Source: Pseudothauera lacus
GTDB lineage: Bacteria; Pseudomonadota; Gammaproteobacteria; Burkholderiales; Rhodocyclaceae
Assembly (NCBI RefSeq): GCF_003034845.1
Contig: NZ_PZKC01000001.1
Location: 62,001 to 126,000 of the forward strand
Reading direction: 5' to 3'
DNA: 64,000 bases
In this document: positions 50,743 through 59,269 of the stretch, one piece after another
Layout of the letters: each line of letters opens with the position of its first letter
Numbering within the stretch: the stretch's first letter is position 1
Notes under the pieces: generated by a model
The model's input: the letters and a program-made list of their open reading frames with translations, nothing else
Told to the model about the DNA's origin: nothing
Database searches by the model: none
Made by a program: the position numbers and the translations under genes

Positions 50743-51415
50743 CCGCCTGTCCCGTGCCGCCGCCATCCTCGCCCTGTGCGCCGCCGCCTTCGTTGCGGTG
50801 CCGGCGCAGGCGCAAGGCACCTACGAAGCCGCGCTCAGCTCGGCGCGTCTGGGCGATACCCGCCAGCTCGTCGGCCTGCTCAATCGCGGCCTCGACGCCG
50901 ATACCGTCGATCTGCAGGGCAATACCCTGCTCATCCTCGCCGCCCGCGAGGGCATGCTGAGCACCGTGCAGGCCATCCTGCAATACCGCCCGCGCGTCTC
51001 GCAGCGCAACCTGGCCGGTGACTCGGCACTGATGCTGGCCACCCTCGGTGGCCATGAAGCGGTTGCCGACGCCCTCCTCGAAGCCGGCGCCGAACTCAAC
51101 CATGAGGGTTGGAACCCCTTGCTCTACGCCGCCTTCGAAGGGCGCCTGGGGCTGCTGCAGAAATTTCTCCAGCGTGGCGCCGATATCGATGCGCTGGCAC
51201 CCAACCGCTCCACCGCACTGATGCTCGCCGCCCGCAACGGCCACATCGAGGTCGTCCGCACCCTGCTCGCCGCAGGCGCGGATACCGCCCTGGTCAATGA
51301 TCGCGGCATCGACGCGGCAACCTGGGCGCGCCAGGTCGGCAATACCGTGATCGCCGATCTGATCGACGCCGAGCAGGCCCGGCGAGCCGGAACAGTGCGT
51401 CTGGAAATTCGCTGA
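50729..51415 (+). CDS. exported ankyrin-repeat protein
   Basis: 228 residues from ATG 50729, overlapping tatD by 14 bases. A signal peptide spans about 1-29 (ALCAAAFVAVPAQAQ). Five ankyrin-like repeats follow (LLNRGLDADTVDLQGNTLL, GDSALMLATLGGHEAVADAL, GWNPLLYAAFEGRLGLLQKF, STALMLAARNGHIEVVRTLL and a last partial one). Ankyrin proteins in the periplasm often bind partners such as catalases or proteases; the partner here is unknown. Confidence 0.9.
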   Translation: MPCADRLSRAAAILALCAAAFVAVPAQAQGTYEAALSSARLGDTRQLVGLLNRGLDADTVDLQGNTLLILAAREGMLSTVQAILQYRPRVSQRNLAGDSALMLATLGGHEAVADALLEAGAELNHEGWNPLLYAAFEGRLGLLQKFLQRGADIDALAPNRSTALMLAARNGHIEVVRTLLAAGADTALVNDRGIDAATWARQVGNTVIADLIDAEQARRAGTVRLEIR

Positions 51416-51511
51416 ACGGCGCACCGGACGGCGCTCTGCCGGCTGCGGGTTCCCTCGGCGGCCTCATCGGGGTAGCATTCGCCCTATGACGAACGTCGTG
51501 GAGACCACGCC

Positions 51512-51820
51512 ATGCTCAGGAGCGCGTTGTTGACCCTGGCCGCAGTTGCGGCCTGGATGCCGGGCAGCGCCGCGCTGGCCAGCGAAGATCATCAGGCGGT
51601 GCAATGGGCTGCGGCCTGCTTTGCCTGCCATGGCCCCGAGGGGCGTTCGGACGGCGGCATGCCCTCGCTGGCAGGGCAGACCGCCGACGGCATGTACGCC
51701 ATGCTGATCGACTTCCGCAATGGCAAGCGCAATCCCACGGTGATGCATCACCACGCCAAAGGGTATACCGAAGAACAGTTGCGCCGCATCGCCGACATCC
51801 TCGGCCGGCGTCCGAACTGA
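51512..51820 (+). CDS. monoheme class I cytochrome c, flavocytochrome c partner
   Basis: 102 residues with a signal peptide (about 1-23, ending AALAS). One haem site, CFACHG (about 36-41). MPSLAGQTADGMYAMLIDFR and GKRNPTVMHHHAKGYTEEQL supply the usual distal region with methionine ligand candidates. It stands 14 bases before the flavoprotein gene, so it is the cytochrome subunit of a flavocytochrome c sulfide dehydrogenase. The classical FccA is diheme and twice as long; monoheme forms are also known. Confidence 0.88.
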   Translation: MLRSALLTLAAVAAWMPGSAALASEDHQAVQWAAACFACHGPEGRSDGGMPSLAGQTADGMYAMLIDFRNGKRNPTVMHHHAKGYTEEQLRRIADILGRRPN

Positions 51821-51834
51821 AGCGGAGGCCAGCC

Positions 51835-53109
51835 ATGCAACGTCGACAGTTTCTCCGTCACTCCGCCGCCCTTGCCGCGCTTGCTGCAGTGCCCGCTGCG
51901 GCGCGCGCCCAGGTCGGCCGCGGTGCCCGCGTGGTGGTGGTCGGTGGCGGCTTTGCCGGCGCCGCGTGCGCACGCTATCTGCGCCTGTGGGCGCCGGGGG
52001 CGAGCGTCACCCTGGTGGAGGCGGCGCGCGAGTTCGTCTCCTGCCCGATGAGCAATCGCGTCATCGGCGGCACGATGAGCATCCGTGACCTTACCCGGCG
52101 CTACGACGGCCTCGCCAGCCGTCACGGGGTGCGCGTGATCAACGACACCGTCACCGCCATCGACCCGGCTACCCGCCAGATCACCCTGGCCGGCGGCAGT
52201 GCGCTGCCGTACGATCGCCTGGTCATCGCGCCCGGCATCGCCTTCGACTATGCGGCCCTGCCCGGGTTGAACAGCGCCGCAGCGCAGGAGCGCGTTCCCC
52301 ATGCCTGGAAGGCCGGCCCGCAGACCCACGAACTGCGTCGGCGCATCGGCGCCATGCCGCAGGGCGGCGTGTTCGCCATGCACATCCCCAAGGCGCCCTT
52401 GCGCTGCCCGCCGGGGCCTTACGAGCGCGCCTGCCTGGTCGCCAGTGCGCTGCGGCGCAGCAACCCCACCGCCAAGGTGCTGGTGTTCGATGCCAATCCG
52501 GGTATCCTCGCCAAGCGCGAACTGTTCGCCGACGCCTTTGCCAACCGCTACAAGGGCATGATCGAGTACGTCCCCAATGCCGGCTTCGAAGCCATCGACG
52601 CTGCCAGCGGAGAGCTGAGCTTCGACGTGCACGGCAAGGTACGCGCCGACGTCTGGAACGTCATCCCCCCGCAGCGTGCCGGCGAACTCGCCCTGCAGGC
52701 CGGTCTCGGCGGTGGTCAGGGATGGTGCGAGGTCGATTTCCTCTCCTACGAGTCGCGCCTCGTGCCCGCCGTGCATGTGATCGGCGATGCCATTGCCTCC
52801 GCCCCCGGCACGCCCAAGTCGGCGCACATGGCCAACCAGCAGGCCAAGGTCTGCGCGGCGGCCATTGCGGCGCATTTTGCCGGGCGGGCGGTGAACCCTG
52901 AACCGATCATCGCCAATACCTGCTACAGCTTCGTCAGCGACAAGGAAGCCATCCACATCGCCGGCGTCTATCGCTATGACGACGGCCAGCGCACCATTGT
53001 CGCGGTGCCCGGCGCCGGCGGGCTCTCAGCGCGCGCCAGCGGCGAGGAGGCCTTCATGGCGGTGGCGTGGAGCTTCAACATCCTCAACGACACGCTGGGG
53101 ATGATCTGA
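51835..53109 (+). CDS. fccB: flavocytochrome c sulfide dehydrogenase, flavoprotein subunit
   Basis: 424 residues from ATG 51835, with GCGGAGG upstream. A Tat signal peptide opens the protein: MQRRQFLRHSA then a hydrophobic stretch to AARAQ. The FAD-binding opening is VVVVGGGFAGAACARYL. EFVSCPMSNRVIGG carries the Cys expected to bind FAD covalently; LRCPPGPYERAC and IIANTCYSFVS carry the redox cysteine pair expected at the sulfide-oxidising site. The C-terminal flavocytochrome domain is complete (KEAIHIAGVY to MAVAWSFNILNDTLGMI). Oxidises sulfide to sulfur or polysulfide in the periplasm. Confidence 0.93.
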   Translation: MQRRQFLRHSAALAALAAVPAAARAQVGRGARVVVVGGGFAGAACARYLRLWAPGASVTLVEAAREFVSCPMSNRVIGGTMSIRDLTRRYDGLASRHGVRVINDTVTAIDPATRQITLAGGSALPYDRLVIAPGIAFDYAALPGLNSAAAQERVPHAWKAGPQTHELRRRIGAMPQGGVFAMHIPKAPLRCPPGPYERACLVASALRRSNPTAKVLVFDANPGILAKRELFADAFANRYKGMIEYVPNAGFEAIDAASGELSFDVHGKVRADVWNVIPPQRAGELALQAGLGGGQGWCEVDFLSYESRLVPAVHVIGDAIASAPGTPKSAHMANQQAKVCAAAIAAHFAGRAVNPEPIIANTCYSFVSDKEAIHIAGVYRYDDGQRTIVAVPGAGGLSARASGEEAFMAVAWSFNILNDTLGMI

Positions 53110-53170
53110 ATTCGCGCTGCCAGTGCAGTGTCGCACTTCATTGACCCGGCAGCGAAGTAACTGGCCGGCT

Positions 53171-54046
53171 TCAACGCAACAGCAGTGTGGGAATCTTCGA
53201 CGAGCGCAGCAGGTCGGTGGTCTTGCTGCCGAACAGCAGGCTGCGCAGCGCTGAGTGGGCGTAGGCGCCCATCACCAGGATGTCGATTTCCTGGTCCTTG
53301 ACCGTACGCGCGATGACGCTCTCCGGGTCGCCCGGGATGATCTGCGCGGTAGCCTCGAAGCCGGCGTCCTGTAGCGTCTTCTGTGCCCATCCGATCTGCT
53401 TGGGGCCGTCCTGGGGGACCTTGCCGGACATCAGCAGGTGCACCGGCAGGCCGCGGAACAACGGGCTGGCGGCGACCATCTCGACACCGCGCCGGGTGAC
53501 GGCGCTGCCATCGTAGGCGATCAGCACGCGTCTGGGTTCCCGGAAGCCTTCGGTAACCGTGAGGATGGGCTTGTGCAGCGCGCGCACGACGTGTTCCACG
53601 TTGCGCCCGAGGTCGCGCTGGGTGGTTTCGGCCGCTTCGCCGCGCCTGCCGAGGACGAAGAGGCGCACGCCGGCCTCGTGCTCGGCCAGGGTTTCGCCCA
53701 GTTCGCCGTGGCGCTGGCGCATGTCCGGGGCGGGTACGCCGGCGTCGATGGCGCGCTGGCGCAGGCGGTTGAGGAAGACGCGACCGGCCTCGCGCGCATC
53801 GCGGGCGCGTTCGGCGTCGCGTTCGGAGAGCTGGGTGAGCAACAACTCCTGAGCGTCGAAGCCGATCGCGCCGCTGTGATCCTCGCCGGAGCCGATTTCA
53901 GGATGGCGGTCGATGACGTGCAGCAGTTCAAGCGGTGCGCTCATGCGCTGGGCGGCCCAGGCAGCGTAGTCGGTGACGTAGTCGGCAAAGTGGGAGCGGT
54001 CCACGCAGGCCAGCACCTTGTTGTCGGCGTTGATCTTGCTGTTCAT
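53171..54046 (-). CDS. universal stress protein, tandem Usp domains
   Basis: 291 residues with two Usp (UspA) domains, about 8-150 and 155-291. The second ends in DILVMGAYAHSALRSLLFGS then KTTDLLRSSKIPTLLLR, close to the nucleotide-binding loop G-x2-G-x9-G(S/T) but with Ala in place of the second Gly. The first lacks a clear loop (FVLGRRGEAAETTQRDLG). It lies 13 bases after the SulP stop on the same strand, so the two are probably co-transcribed; SulP-Usp pairs occur in other bacteria. Confidence 0.92.
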   Translation of the reverse strand: MNSKINADNKVLACVDRSHFADYVTDYAAWAAQRMSAPLELLHVIDRHPEIGSGEDHSGAIGFDAQELLLTQLSERDAERARDAREAGRVFLNRLRQRAIDAGVPAPDMRQRHGELGETLAEHEAGVRLFVLGRRGEAAETTQRDLGRNVEHVVRALHKPILTVTEGFREPRRVLIAYDGSAVTRRGVEMVAASPLFRGLPVHLLMSGKVPQDGPKQIGWAQKTLQDAGFEATAQIIPGDPESVIARTVKDQEIDILVMGAYAHSALRSLLFGSKTTDLLRSSKIPTLLLR

Positions 54047-54059
54047 TTCGCTTCTCCGC

Positions 54060-55535
54060 TCAGTGGCCCATCAGCCGTTCGACGGCGTCGGGTTTGTCGT
54101 GCACCGCGAAGCGGTCGATCATGGTTGCGCTGGCTTCGTTGAGGCCGATGATCTCCACCTCGGTGCCTTCGCGGCGGAATTTCACCACCACCTTGTCGAG
54201 TGCGCTGATCGCGGTGATGTCCCAGAAGTGCGCGCGCGAGACGTCGATGACCACCTTCTCGATCACTTCCTTGAAGTCGAAGGCGGCGACGAAGCGGTCC
54301 GCCGAGGCGAAGAACACCTGGCCGAAGACGCGGTAGCGACGGGTGCGGCCTTCGTTCTCCGCCTTGGAGCCGATGTGCAGCACCATGCCCACCTTGTGGG
54401 CGAAGAAGAAACCGGAGAGCAGCACGCCGACCAGCACGCCCTTGGCCAGGTCGTGGGTGAGCACGGTGACCGCCACGGTGGCCAGCATCACCACGCTGGA
54501 GCTCTTCGGGTGCTCGCGCAGGTTGCGGATCGAGCCCCAGTTGAAGGTACCGATGGAGACCATGATCATCACCGCCACCAGCGCGGCCATCGGGATGCGG
54601 CTCACCCAGTCGCCGAGGAAGACCACCAGGATCAGCAGCACCACGCCTGCGGTCAGGGTGGACAGCCGCCCACGGCCGCCGGACTTCACGTTGATCACCG
54701 ACTGGCCGATCATCGCGCAGCCGGCCATGCCGCCGATGAAGCCGGTAGCCACGTTGGCGACGCCCTGGCCGACGCATTCGCGGTTCTTGTCGCTCCTGGT
54801 GTCGGTGAGGTCGTCCACGATGGTGGCGGTCATCAGCGACTCCAGCAGGCCGACCACCATCAGCGTGAGCGAGTAGGGCAGGATGATCGCCAGCGTTTCC
54901 AGGTTGAGCGGCACGTCCGGGATCAGGAACACCGGCAGGCTGTTGGGCAGCTCACCCATGTCGCCGACGGTACGGATGTCCAGATCGAGCGCGATCGCCA
55001 CCGCGGTGAGTACCACGATGGTGACCAGCGGCGAGGGCACCGCCTTGGTGAGCCGGGGCAGGAGATAGATGATGCCGAGGCCGGCCGCGGTCATCGCGTA
55101 CACATGCCAGCTGACGTTGGTCAGCTCGGGCAGCTGCGCCATGAAGATCAGGATCGCCAGCGCATTGACGAAGCCGGTGACCACCGAGCGCGAGACGAAG
55201 CGCATCAGCACCCCCAGGCGCACCCAGCCGGCGATGATCTGCAGGACGCCGGTGAGCACGGTGGCGGCGAGCAGGTACTCCAGTCCGTGTTCCTTGACCA
55301 GCGTGACCATGACCAGCGCCATGGCGCCGGTGGCGGCCGAGATCATGCCGGGTCGCCCGCCGGTGAAGGCGATGATGGTGGCGATGGAGAACGAGGCGTA
55401 GAGGCCGACCTTGGGATCGACGCCGGCAATGATGGAGAAGGCGATCGCCTCGGGGATCAGCGCCAGCGCGACCACGAGGCCGGCCAGCAGGTCGTTGCGG
55501 ACGTTGGAAAGCCAGTCCTGACGGATGTTCTTCAT
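54060..55535 (-). CDS. SulP-family anion transporter with STAS domain
   Basis: 491 residues. About 10-12 membrane segments fill residues 12-390 ([20 protein letters not shown] opens the core; [20 protein letters not shown] is the second conserved box). The cytoplasmic STAS domain follows (about 395-485: [20 protein letters not shown]). Members carry sulfate, bicarbonate or organic anions; which one cannot be read. Position opposite a sulfide dehydrogenase suggests sulfate as one option, bicarbonate as another. The 243 bases upstream contain an imperfect hairpin (55607-55638). Confidence 0.93.
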   Translation of the reverse strand: MKNIRQDWLSNVRNDLLAGLVVALALIPEAIAFSIIAGVDPKVGLYASFSIATIIAFTGGRPGMISAATGAMALVMVTLVKEHGLEYLLAATVLTGVLQIIAGWVRLGVLMRFVSRSVVTGFVNALAILIFMAQLPELTNVSWHVYAMTAAGLGIIYLLPRLTKAVPSPLVTIVVLTAVAIALDLDIRTVGDMGELPNSLPVFLIPDVPLNLETLAIILPYSLTLMVVGLLESLMTATIVDDLTDTRSDKNRECVGQGVANVATGFIGGMAGCAMIGQSVINVKSGGRGRLSTLTAGVVLLILVVFLGDWVSRIPMAALVAVMIMVSIGTFNWGSIRNLREHPKSSSVVMLATVAVTVLTHDLAKGVLVGVLLSGFFFAHKVGMVLHIGSKAENEGRTRRYRVFGQVFFASADRFVAAFDFKEVIEKVVIDVSRAHFWDITAISALDKVVVKFRREGTEVEIIGLNEASATMIDRFAVHDKPDAVERLMGH

Positions 55536-55606
55536 TTCTTGTGCTACAGCTCTCTGAGGCCGTTCCGCGTCTTGAGGATGCGCGCTGGCTGGGGGGGCGG
55601 ATGGAG

Positions 55607-55638
55607 CAACGACGTCCCCCGCGCTGGGGGTGACGTTG
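55607..55638 (-). promoter_or_regulatory. imperfect inverted repeat in the SulP upstream region
   Basis: CAACG...TCCCCC - GCGCT - GGGGGTGACGTTG, an imperfect hairpin with a five-base loop, 72 bases before the SulP start on its strand. It lies in the 243-base gap between SulP and the GGDEF-EAL gene, which otherwise holds a short TGCTGC/GCAGCA repeat near 55750 and nothing else I can name. May be an operator or leader structure. Confidence 0.3.
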
Positions 55639-55778
55639 TCGCGCTACGGCATGAAAAGAGTGCCTGCAGTCGGCACGATAGAGAGCGCTGGCTTACAAGG
55701 GACTGGCTGCGGTTGTTTGGCAGAGGGTGTCGATTGTAACAACGCTGCTGCATTGCAGCAAATTCGCCGGACTCCGGA

Positions 55779-58295
55779 TCAGTCGCGGTGCTGCGCCAGC
55801 GAGGCGATGAATACTTCTGCCGGTGCCGGGCGCCCGTACAGATAGCCCTGGTAGAGCATCTCCGCACGCGCGGCGAGGAAGTCGGCATGGGCCTGCGTTT
55901 CCACCCCTTCGGCAACGACGCTGAGGCGCAGGTGCGCGGCCATTGCCAGAATGGTGTCCACCAGCGCAGCGTCGCTGGGATCCTCGGGAGCGTCCTGAAT
56001 GAAGCTGCGGTCGATCTTCAGCTCGTTGATGGGCAGGCGCTTCAGATAGGCCAGCGACGAGTAGCCGGTGCCGAAATCGTCGATGGAGAAGTGAATGCCC
56101 AGCGCACTCAGTTCGGACATCGTCGCGGCGGTCTGGTGCACCTTGTCGATCACCAGCCCTTCGGTAACCTCCAGGGTCAGGCGGCTGGGATCGGCACCGG
56201 TTTCGGTGAGGATGTCGCGCACTCTGCCGACGAAGCCGGCATGGTGGAACTGGCGCGGGCTGACGTTGATGGAGATGCGCAGTGAGTTTGCGGCGATCTC
56301 CGGATGGGTGAGCAGGGCACAGCCGCGGCGCAGCACCCAGTCGCCGAGTTCGACGATCAGGCCGGTTTCCTCGGCGATGGGAATGAAGCTTGCCGGTGGT
56401 ACCAGGCCGCGTCGCGGGTGGTGCCAGCGCAACAGCACCTCGGCCCCGCGGATGGCGCCGCGTGCATCGACCTGGGCCTGCAGGAAGAGGCGCAGTTCTT
56501 CCTGCTCGACGGCGCGCCGCAGCTCGCTTTCGAGCATGAAGCGCATTTCCGCGCGGGCCTGCATCTCCGGTTCGAAGAAGCGCACCACGTTGCGGCCTGC
56601 GGCCTTGGCCTGGTACATCGCCGTATCGGCCTGCTTGAGCAACTCGGAAACACTGCCGCCACCGCTGGGCGGGAAGATCGCCACGCCGATGCTGGCGCCG
56701 ATGGAGAGTGACTCGCCGGCGAGCACGAAGGGCTGGGCGAGCCCTTCACGCAGTTTCTCGGCAACGCTGCGCGCCATGTCGGCCGCGAGCTGTTCGAGTG
56801 GGGAGATTTCCGGCAGCAGGAGGACAAACTCGTCGCCACCGAAGCGCGACAGGGTGTCGCTCTCGCGCAGGTCGCGCTGCAGGCGTTCGGCGATGGCCTT
56901 CAGCAGGCGGTCGCCCATCTCGTGCCCGCGGGCGTCGTTGAGGGTCTTGAAGTAATCCAGATCGATCAGCAACAAGGCGCCGAAGTGGCCTGAGCGGCGC
57001 GCCACTGCCAGAGCGTGTTCGAGGCGGTCGAGGAGCAGGCGGCGGTTGGGCAGCCCGGTCAGCGAGTCGAAGTAGGCCAGGCGGGCGATCTCGGATTCTG
57101 CGTGGCGGCGGTCGGTGACGTCGCGGCCGATGCTTACCAGACCCTTGCGGCTGCCGTCGGGATTGAACAGGGGTACCTTGATGGTATCGACCACCATGGT
57201 CTGGCCGTTGACGGTAGGGATGTGCTCCTCGGTGCGCAGCGCGCCGCGCTGCGCCCACGCCGGTTCGTCGGGCTGCTCGTGGCCGAGCAGGGCACGTCGC
57301 GAGGCGCCCTGGCTGAAGGCCAGTTCGGCATCGCTGCAGCCGCGGAAATCCACCCCCTGCAGACCGAACAGCTCGACGGTGTAGCGGTTGGCCTGCTGCC
57401 AGCGTCCCTGGCCATCCTTGAAGCGGACAATGTCGGGGAGGGCGTCGAGCAGGGTGGCGAGCTCCTCTTCGCGATGGGCGAGGCGGTTGTTGGTACGCCG
57501 GCGGCTGAGAACGTTGGCGACCAGCAGCACGATGAGCAGCAATTGCACGAGGAGGGCAGCGATCATCAGAGTGCGCACGCGCTCTTCGGCTGCTCCGACC
57601 TCGCGGGTGCGCTGGTCCACGAGCTCCTCCAGCCTGTCCTTGTAGGCCAGCAACTCGGCTTCGCCGATGCTCTTGTCGGTGACGTCATGGATGATGGAGA
57701 ACAGCACCTGGCGGCCATCCTCCAGCCGCACCGGTGAGGAGTACACCTCTACGGTGCGGATCCCGCCCCCCGCGACACGGTGCGGGAAGATGAAGTAGTT
57801 GCGTTCCTCGCGCTGTGCGCGGGCGCGCTCGGCAGCGACCTCGTCGGCGCCCAGGGTATTGAACTCATCGATGCTGCGCCCGATCAGCTCACCACCGGGG
57901 AGGCCGTAGAAGCGCCCGGCAGCGGCGTTGGCGTCGATGATGCGGCCGCTGGCCGGATCGATGAACAGCATCACCGCGGTGTGCTGAAGGAACAGGCTGG
58001 AGAGCAGGTCCTTGCGCGCCAGCGCAGCGGAGGCGGTCAACACTGCGGTAAAGGTCAGCACGCCGGCGAGGACGAGCAGGCGGGCGCGGGCGGCGGGGGT
58101 GGGCAGACGCAGGGCGGACAGGAAGGCTGAGGCGCGCAGTTTGGGACTCGCTGAAGCATGCCGCAGACGGAACTGCCGCGGCGTTGTGTGGCTATTTCGA
58201 TAGTAATAGTACTGGAAGCTTTGCCGGCGTGCATGGGAACGTCTGCCCGGCCCGAGCACTGGTTCACGATAGCCTAACAAAGAGGCCTGGCGCAC
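55779..58295 (-). CDS. PAS-PAS-GGDEF-EAL protein (c-di-GMP turnover), EVL variant
   Basis: Up to 838 residues from a GTG at 58295; the true start is uncertain because residues 1-65 look non-family and no ATG lies closer to the first membrane segment (about 72-92). A PAS (about 98-208), coiled coil, second membrane segment (about 243-263) and second PAS (about 280-395) follow. GGDEF is intact (RFGGDEFVLLLP, 486-490). The phosphodiesterase signature reads GAEVLLRWHHP, so EVL replaces EAL (619-621). The other catalytic boxes (INVSPRQF, LEVTEG, DDFGTGYSSLAYLKRLPI, VVAEGVET) are intact, so activity is still likely. It starts 48 bases downstream of the deacetylase-like gene. Confidence 0.9.
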   Translation of the reverse strand: MRQASLLGYREPVLGPGRRSHARRQSFQYYYYRNSHTTPRQFRLRHASASPKLRASAFLSALRLPTPAARARLLVLAGVLTFTAVLTASAALARKDLLSSLFLQHTAVMLFIDPASGRIIDANAAAGRFYGLPGGELIGRSIDEFNTLGADEVAAERARAQREERNYFIFPHRVAGGGIRTVEVYSSPVRLEDGRQVLFSIIHDVTDKSIGEAELLAYKDRLEELVDQRTREVGAAEERVRTLMIAALLVQLLLIVLLVANVLSRRRTNNRLAHREEELATLLDALPDIVRFKDGQGRWQQANRYTVELFGLQGVDFRGCSDAELAFSQGASRRALLGHEQPDEPAWAQRGALRTEEHIPTVNGQTMVVDTIKVPLFNPDGSRKGLVSIGRDVTDRRHAESEIARLAYFDSLTGLPNRRLLLDRLEHALAVARRSGHFGALLLIDLDYFKTLNDARGHEMGDRLLKAIAERLQRDLRESDTLSRFGGDEFVLLLPEISPLEQLAADMARSVAEKLREGLAQPFVLAGESLSIGASIGVAIFPPSGGGSVSELLKQADTAMYQAKAAGRNVVRFFEPEMQARAEMRFMLESELRRAVEQEELRLFLQAQVDARGAIRGAEVLLRWHHPRRGLVPPASFIPIAEETGLIVELGDWVLRRGCALLTHPEIAANSLRISINVSPRQFHHAGFVGRVRDILTETGADPSRLTLEVTEGLVIDKVHQTAATMSELSALGIHFSIDDFGTGYSSLAYLKRLPINELKIDRSFIQDAPEDPSDAALVDTILAMAAHLRLSVVAEGVETQAHADFLAARAEMLYQGYLYGRPAPAEVFIASLAQHRD

Positions 58296-58343
58296 TGGAC
58301 CGTGGTCGTATTGACGGAGCAGCCGCGCCCGTGGTTCCGGAGC

Positions 58344-59240
58344 TCAGCGCTGGTGCGCCGCCAGTTCGAGGGTGGCGGCGTGGATGGCGACGGTGTCGTC
58401 GATGTTGCGGGCGTAGCCGCCGGCCATCGCGATGGCCAGGGCGCTGCCGCGCCTGCGGCAGGCGTCGAGCACGCGGCGGTCGCGTTCGGCAAGTCCCGCC
58501 ATGCTGAGCGCCAGCCGCCCGAGACGGTCGTCGGCATAGGGGTCGGCGCCGGCGAGATAGATCACCAGATCGGGGGCGAAGCCGTCGAAGACCGCCTCCA
58601 GGCCGCGGTCGAGGGCGGCGAGGTAGGGTGCGTCGGTGGTGCCGTCGGGCAGCTCGATGTCGAGGTCGCTGTGCGCCTTGCGGAAAGGGAAGTTCTTCGC
58701 GCCGTGGATGCTGAAGGTGAAGGTCGCCGGATGGCCGGCGAGGATGGTGGCGGTACCGTCACCCTGGTGAACATCGCAATCGACCACCGCGACGCGTTGC
58801 GCGCGCCCTTCGGCGAGCATCGCCAGTGCTGCGACTGCGGCGTCGTTGAAGACGCAGAAGCCGGAGCCGAAATCGCGATGGGCGTGATGGGTGCCACCGG
58901 CCAGGCTGGCTGCACAGCCATCCTCCAGCGCGGCCCGGCAGGCTGCCAGGGTGGCGCCGGCGGAGCGCCGCGAACGCTCGACCATCGCCGCCGACCACGG
59001 GAAACCGATGCGCCGCAGTGCCGCAGCGTCGAGGCTGCCCTCGCACACCTGCCTCACATAGCTGGCGTCGTGGGCACGCAGCAGGGCGATATCGTCGGCC
59101 GCCGCCGGTTCGCGCAGGGCCTCAGGGGCAAACATCGGACTGCTGGCGATGCGCATGCGCAGGCGGGCGTACTTCTCCATCGGGAAGCGATGCCCGGGCG
59201 GCAGCGGGAGGGCGAAATGGTCGGTGTGGAAGAGCTTCAT
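58344..59240 (-). CDS. histone-deacetylase-family amidohydrolase
   Basis: 298 residues from ATG 59240 (a GTG two codons earlier is possible). The HDAC/acetylpolyamine amidohydrolase fold is clear: GGTHHAHRDFGSGFCVFNDA, VVDCDVHQGDGTATIL and LAGADPYADDRLGRLALSM bring the zinc ligands and His-Asp relays. In bacteria such enzymes act on acetylpolyamines, acetoin-type or other acyl-amide substrates, or acylated proteins. The gene stands 29 bases after the transglutaminase stop on the same strand, so it may belong to that operon. Confidence 0.92.
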   Translation of the reverse strand: MKLFHTDHFALPLPPGHRFPMEKYARLRMRIASSPMFAPEALREPAAADDIALLRAHDASYVRQVCEGSLDAAALRRIGFPWSAAMVERSRRSAGATLAACRAALEDGCAASLAGGTHHAHRDFGSGFCVFNDAAVAALAMLAEGRAQRVAVVDCDVHQGDGTATILAGHPATFTFSIHGAKNFPFRKAHSDLDIELPDGTTDAPYLAALDRGLEAVFDGFAPDLVIYLAGADPYADDRLGRLALSMAGLAERDRRVLDACRRRGSALAIAMAGGYARNIDDTVAIHAATLELAAHQR

Positions 59241-59269
59241 CGCCACGCGGGCGTTGCCGTCAGGGGTCT

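Noticed and set aside
53110-53170. Hairpin between fccB and the Usp gene as a terminator
   Set aside because: AGTGC/GCACT and CGCTGCC/GGCAGCG repeats exist, but no T tract follows on either strand.
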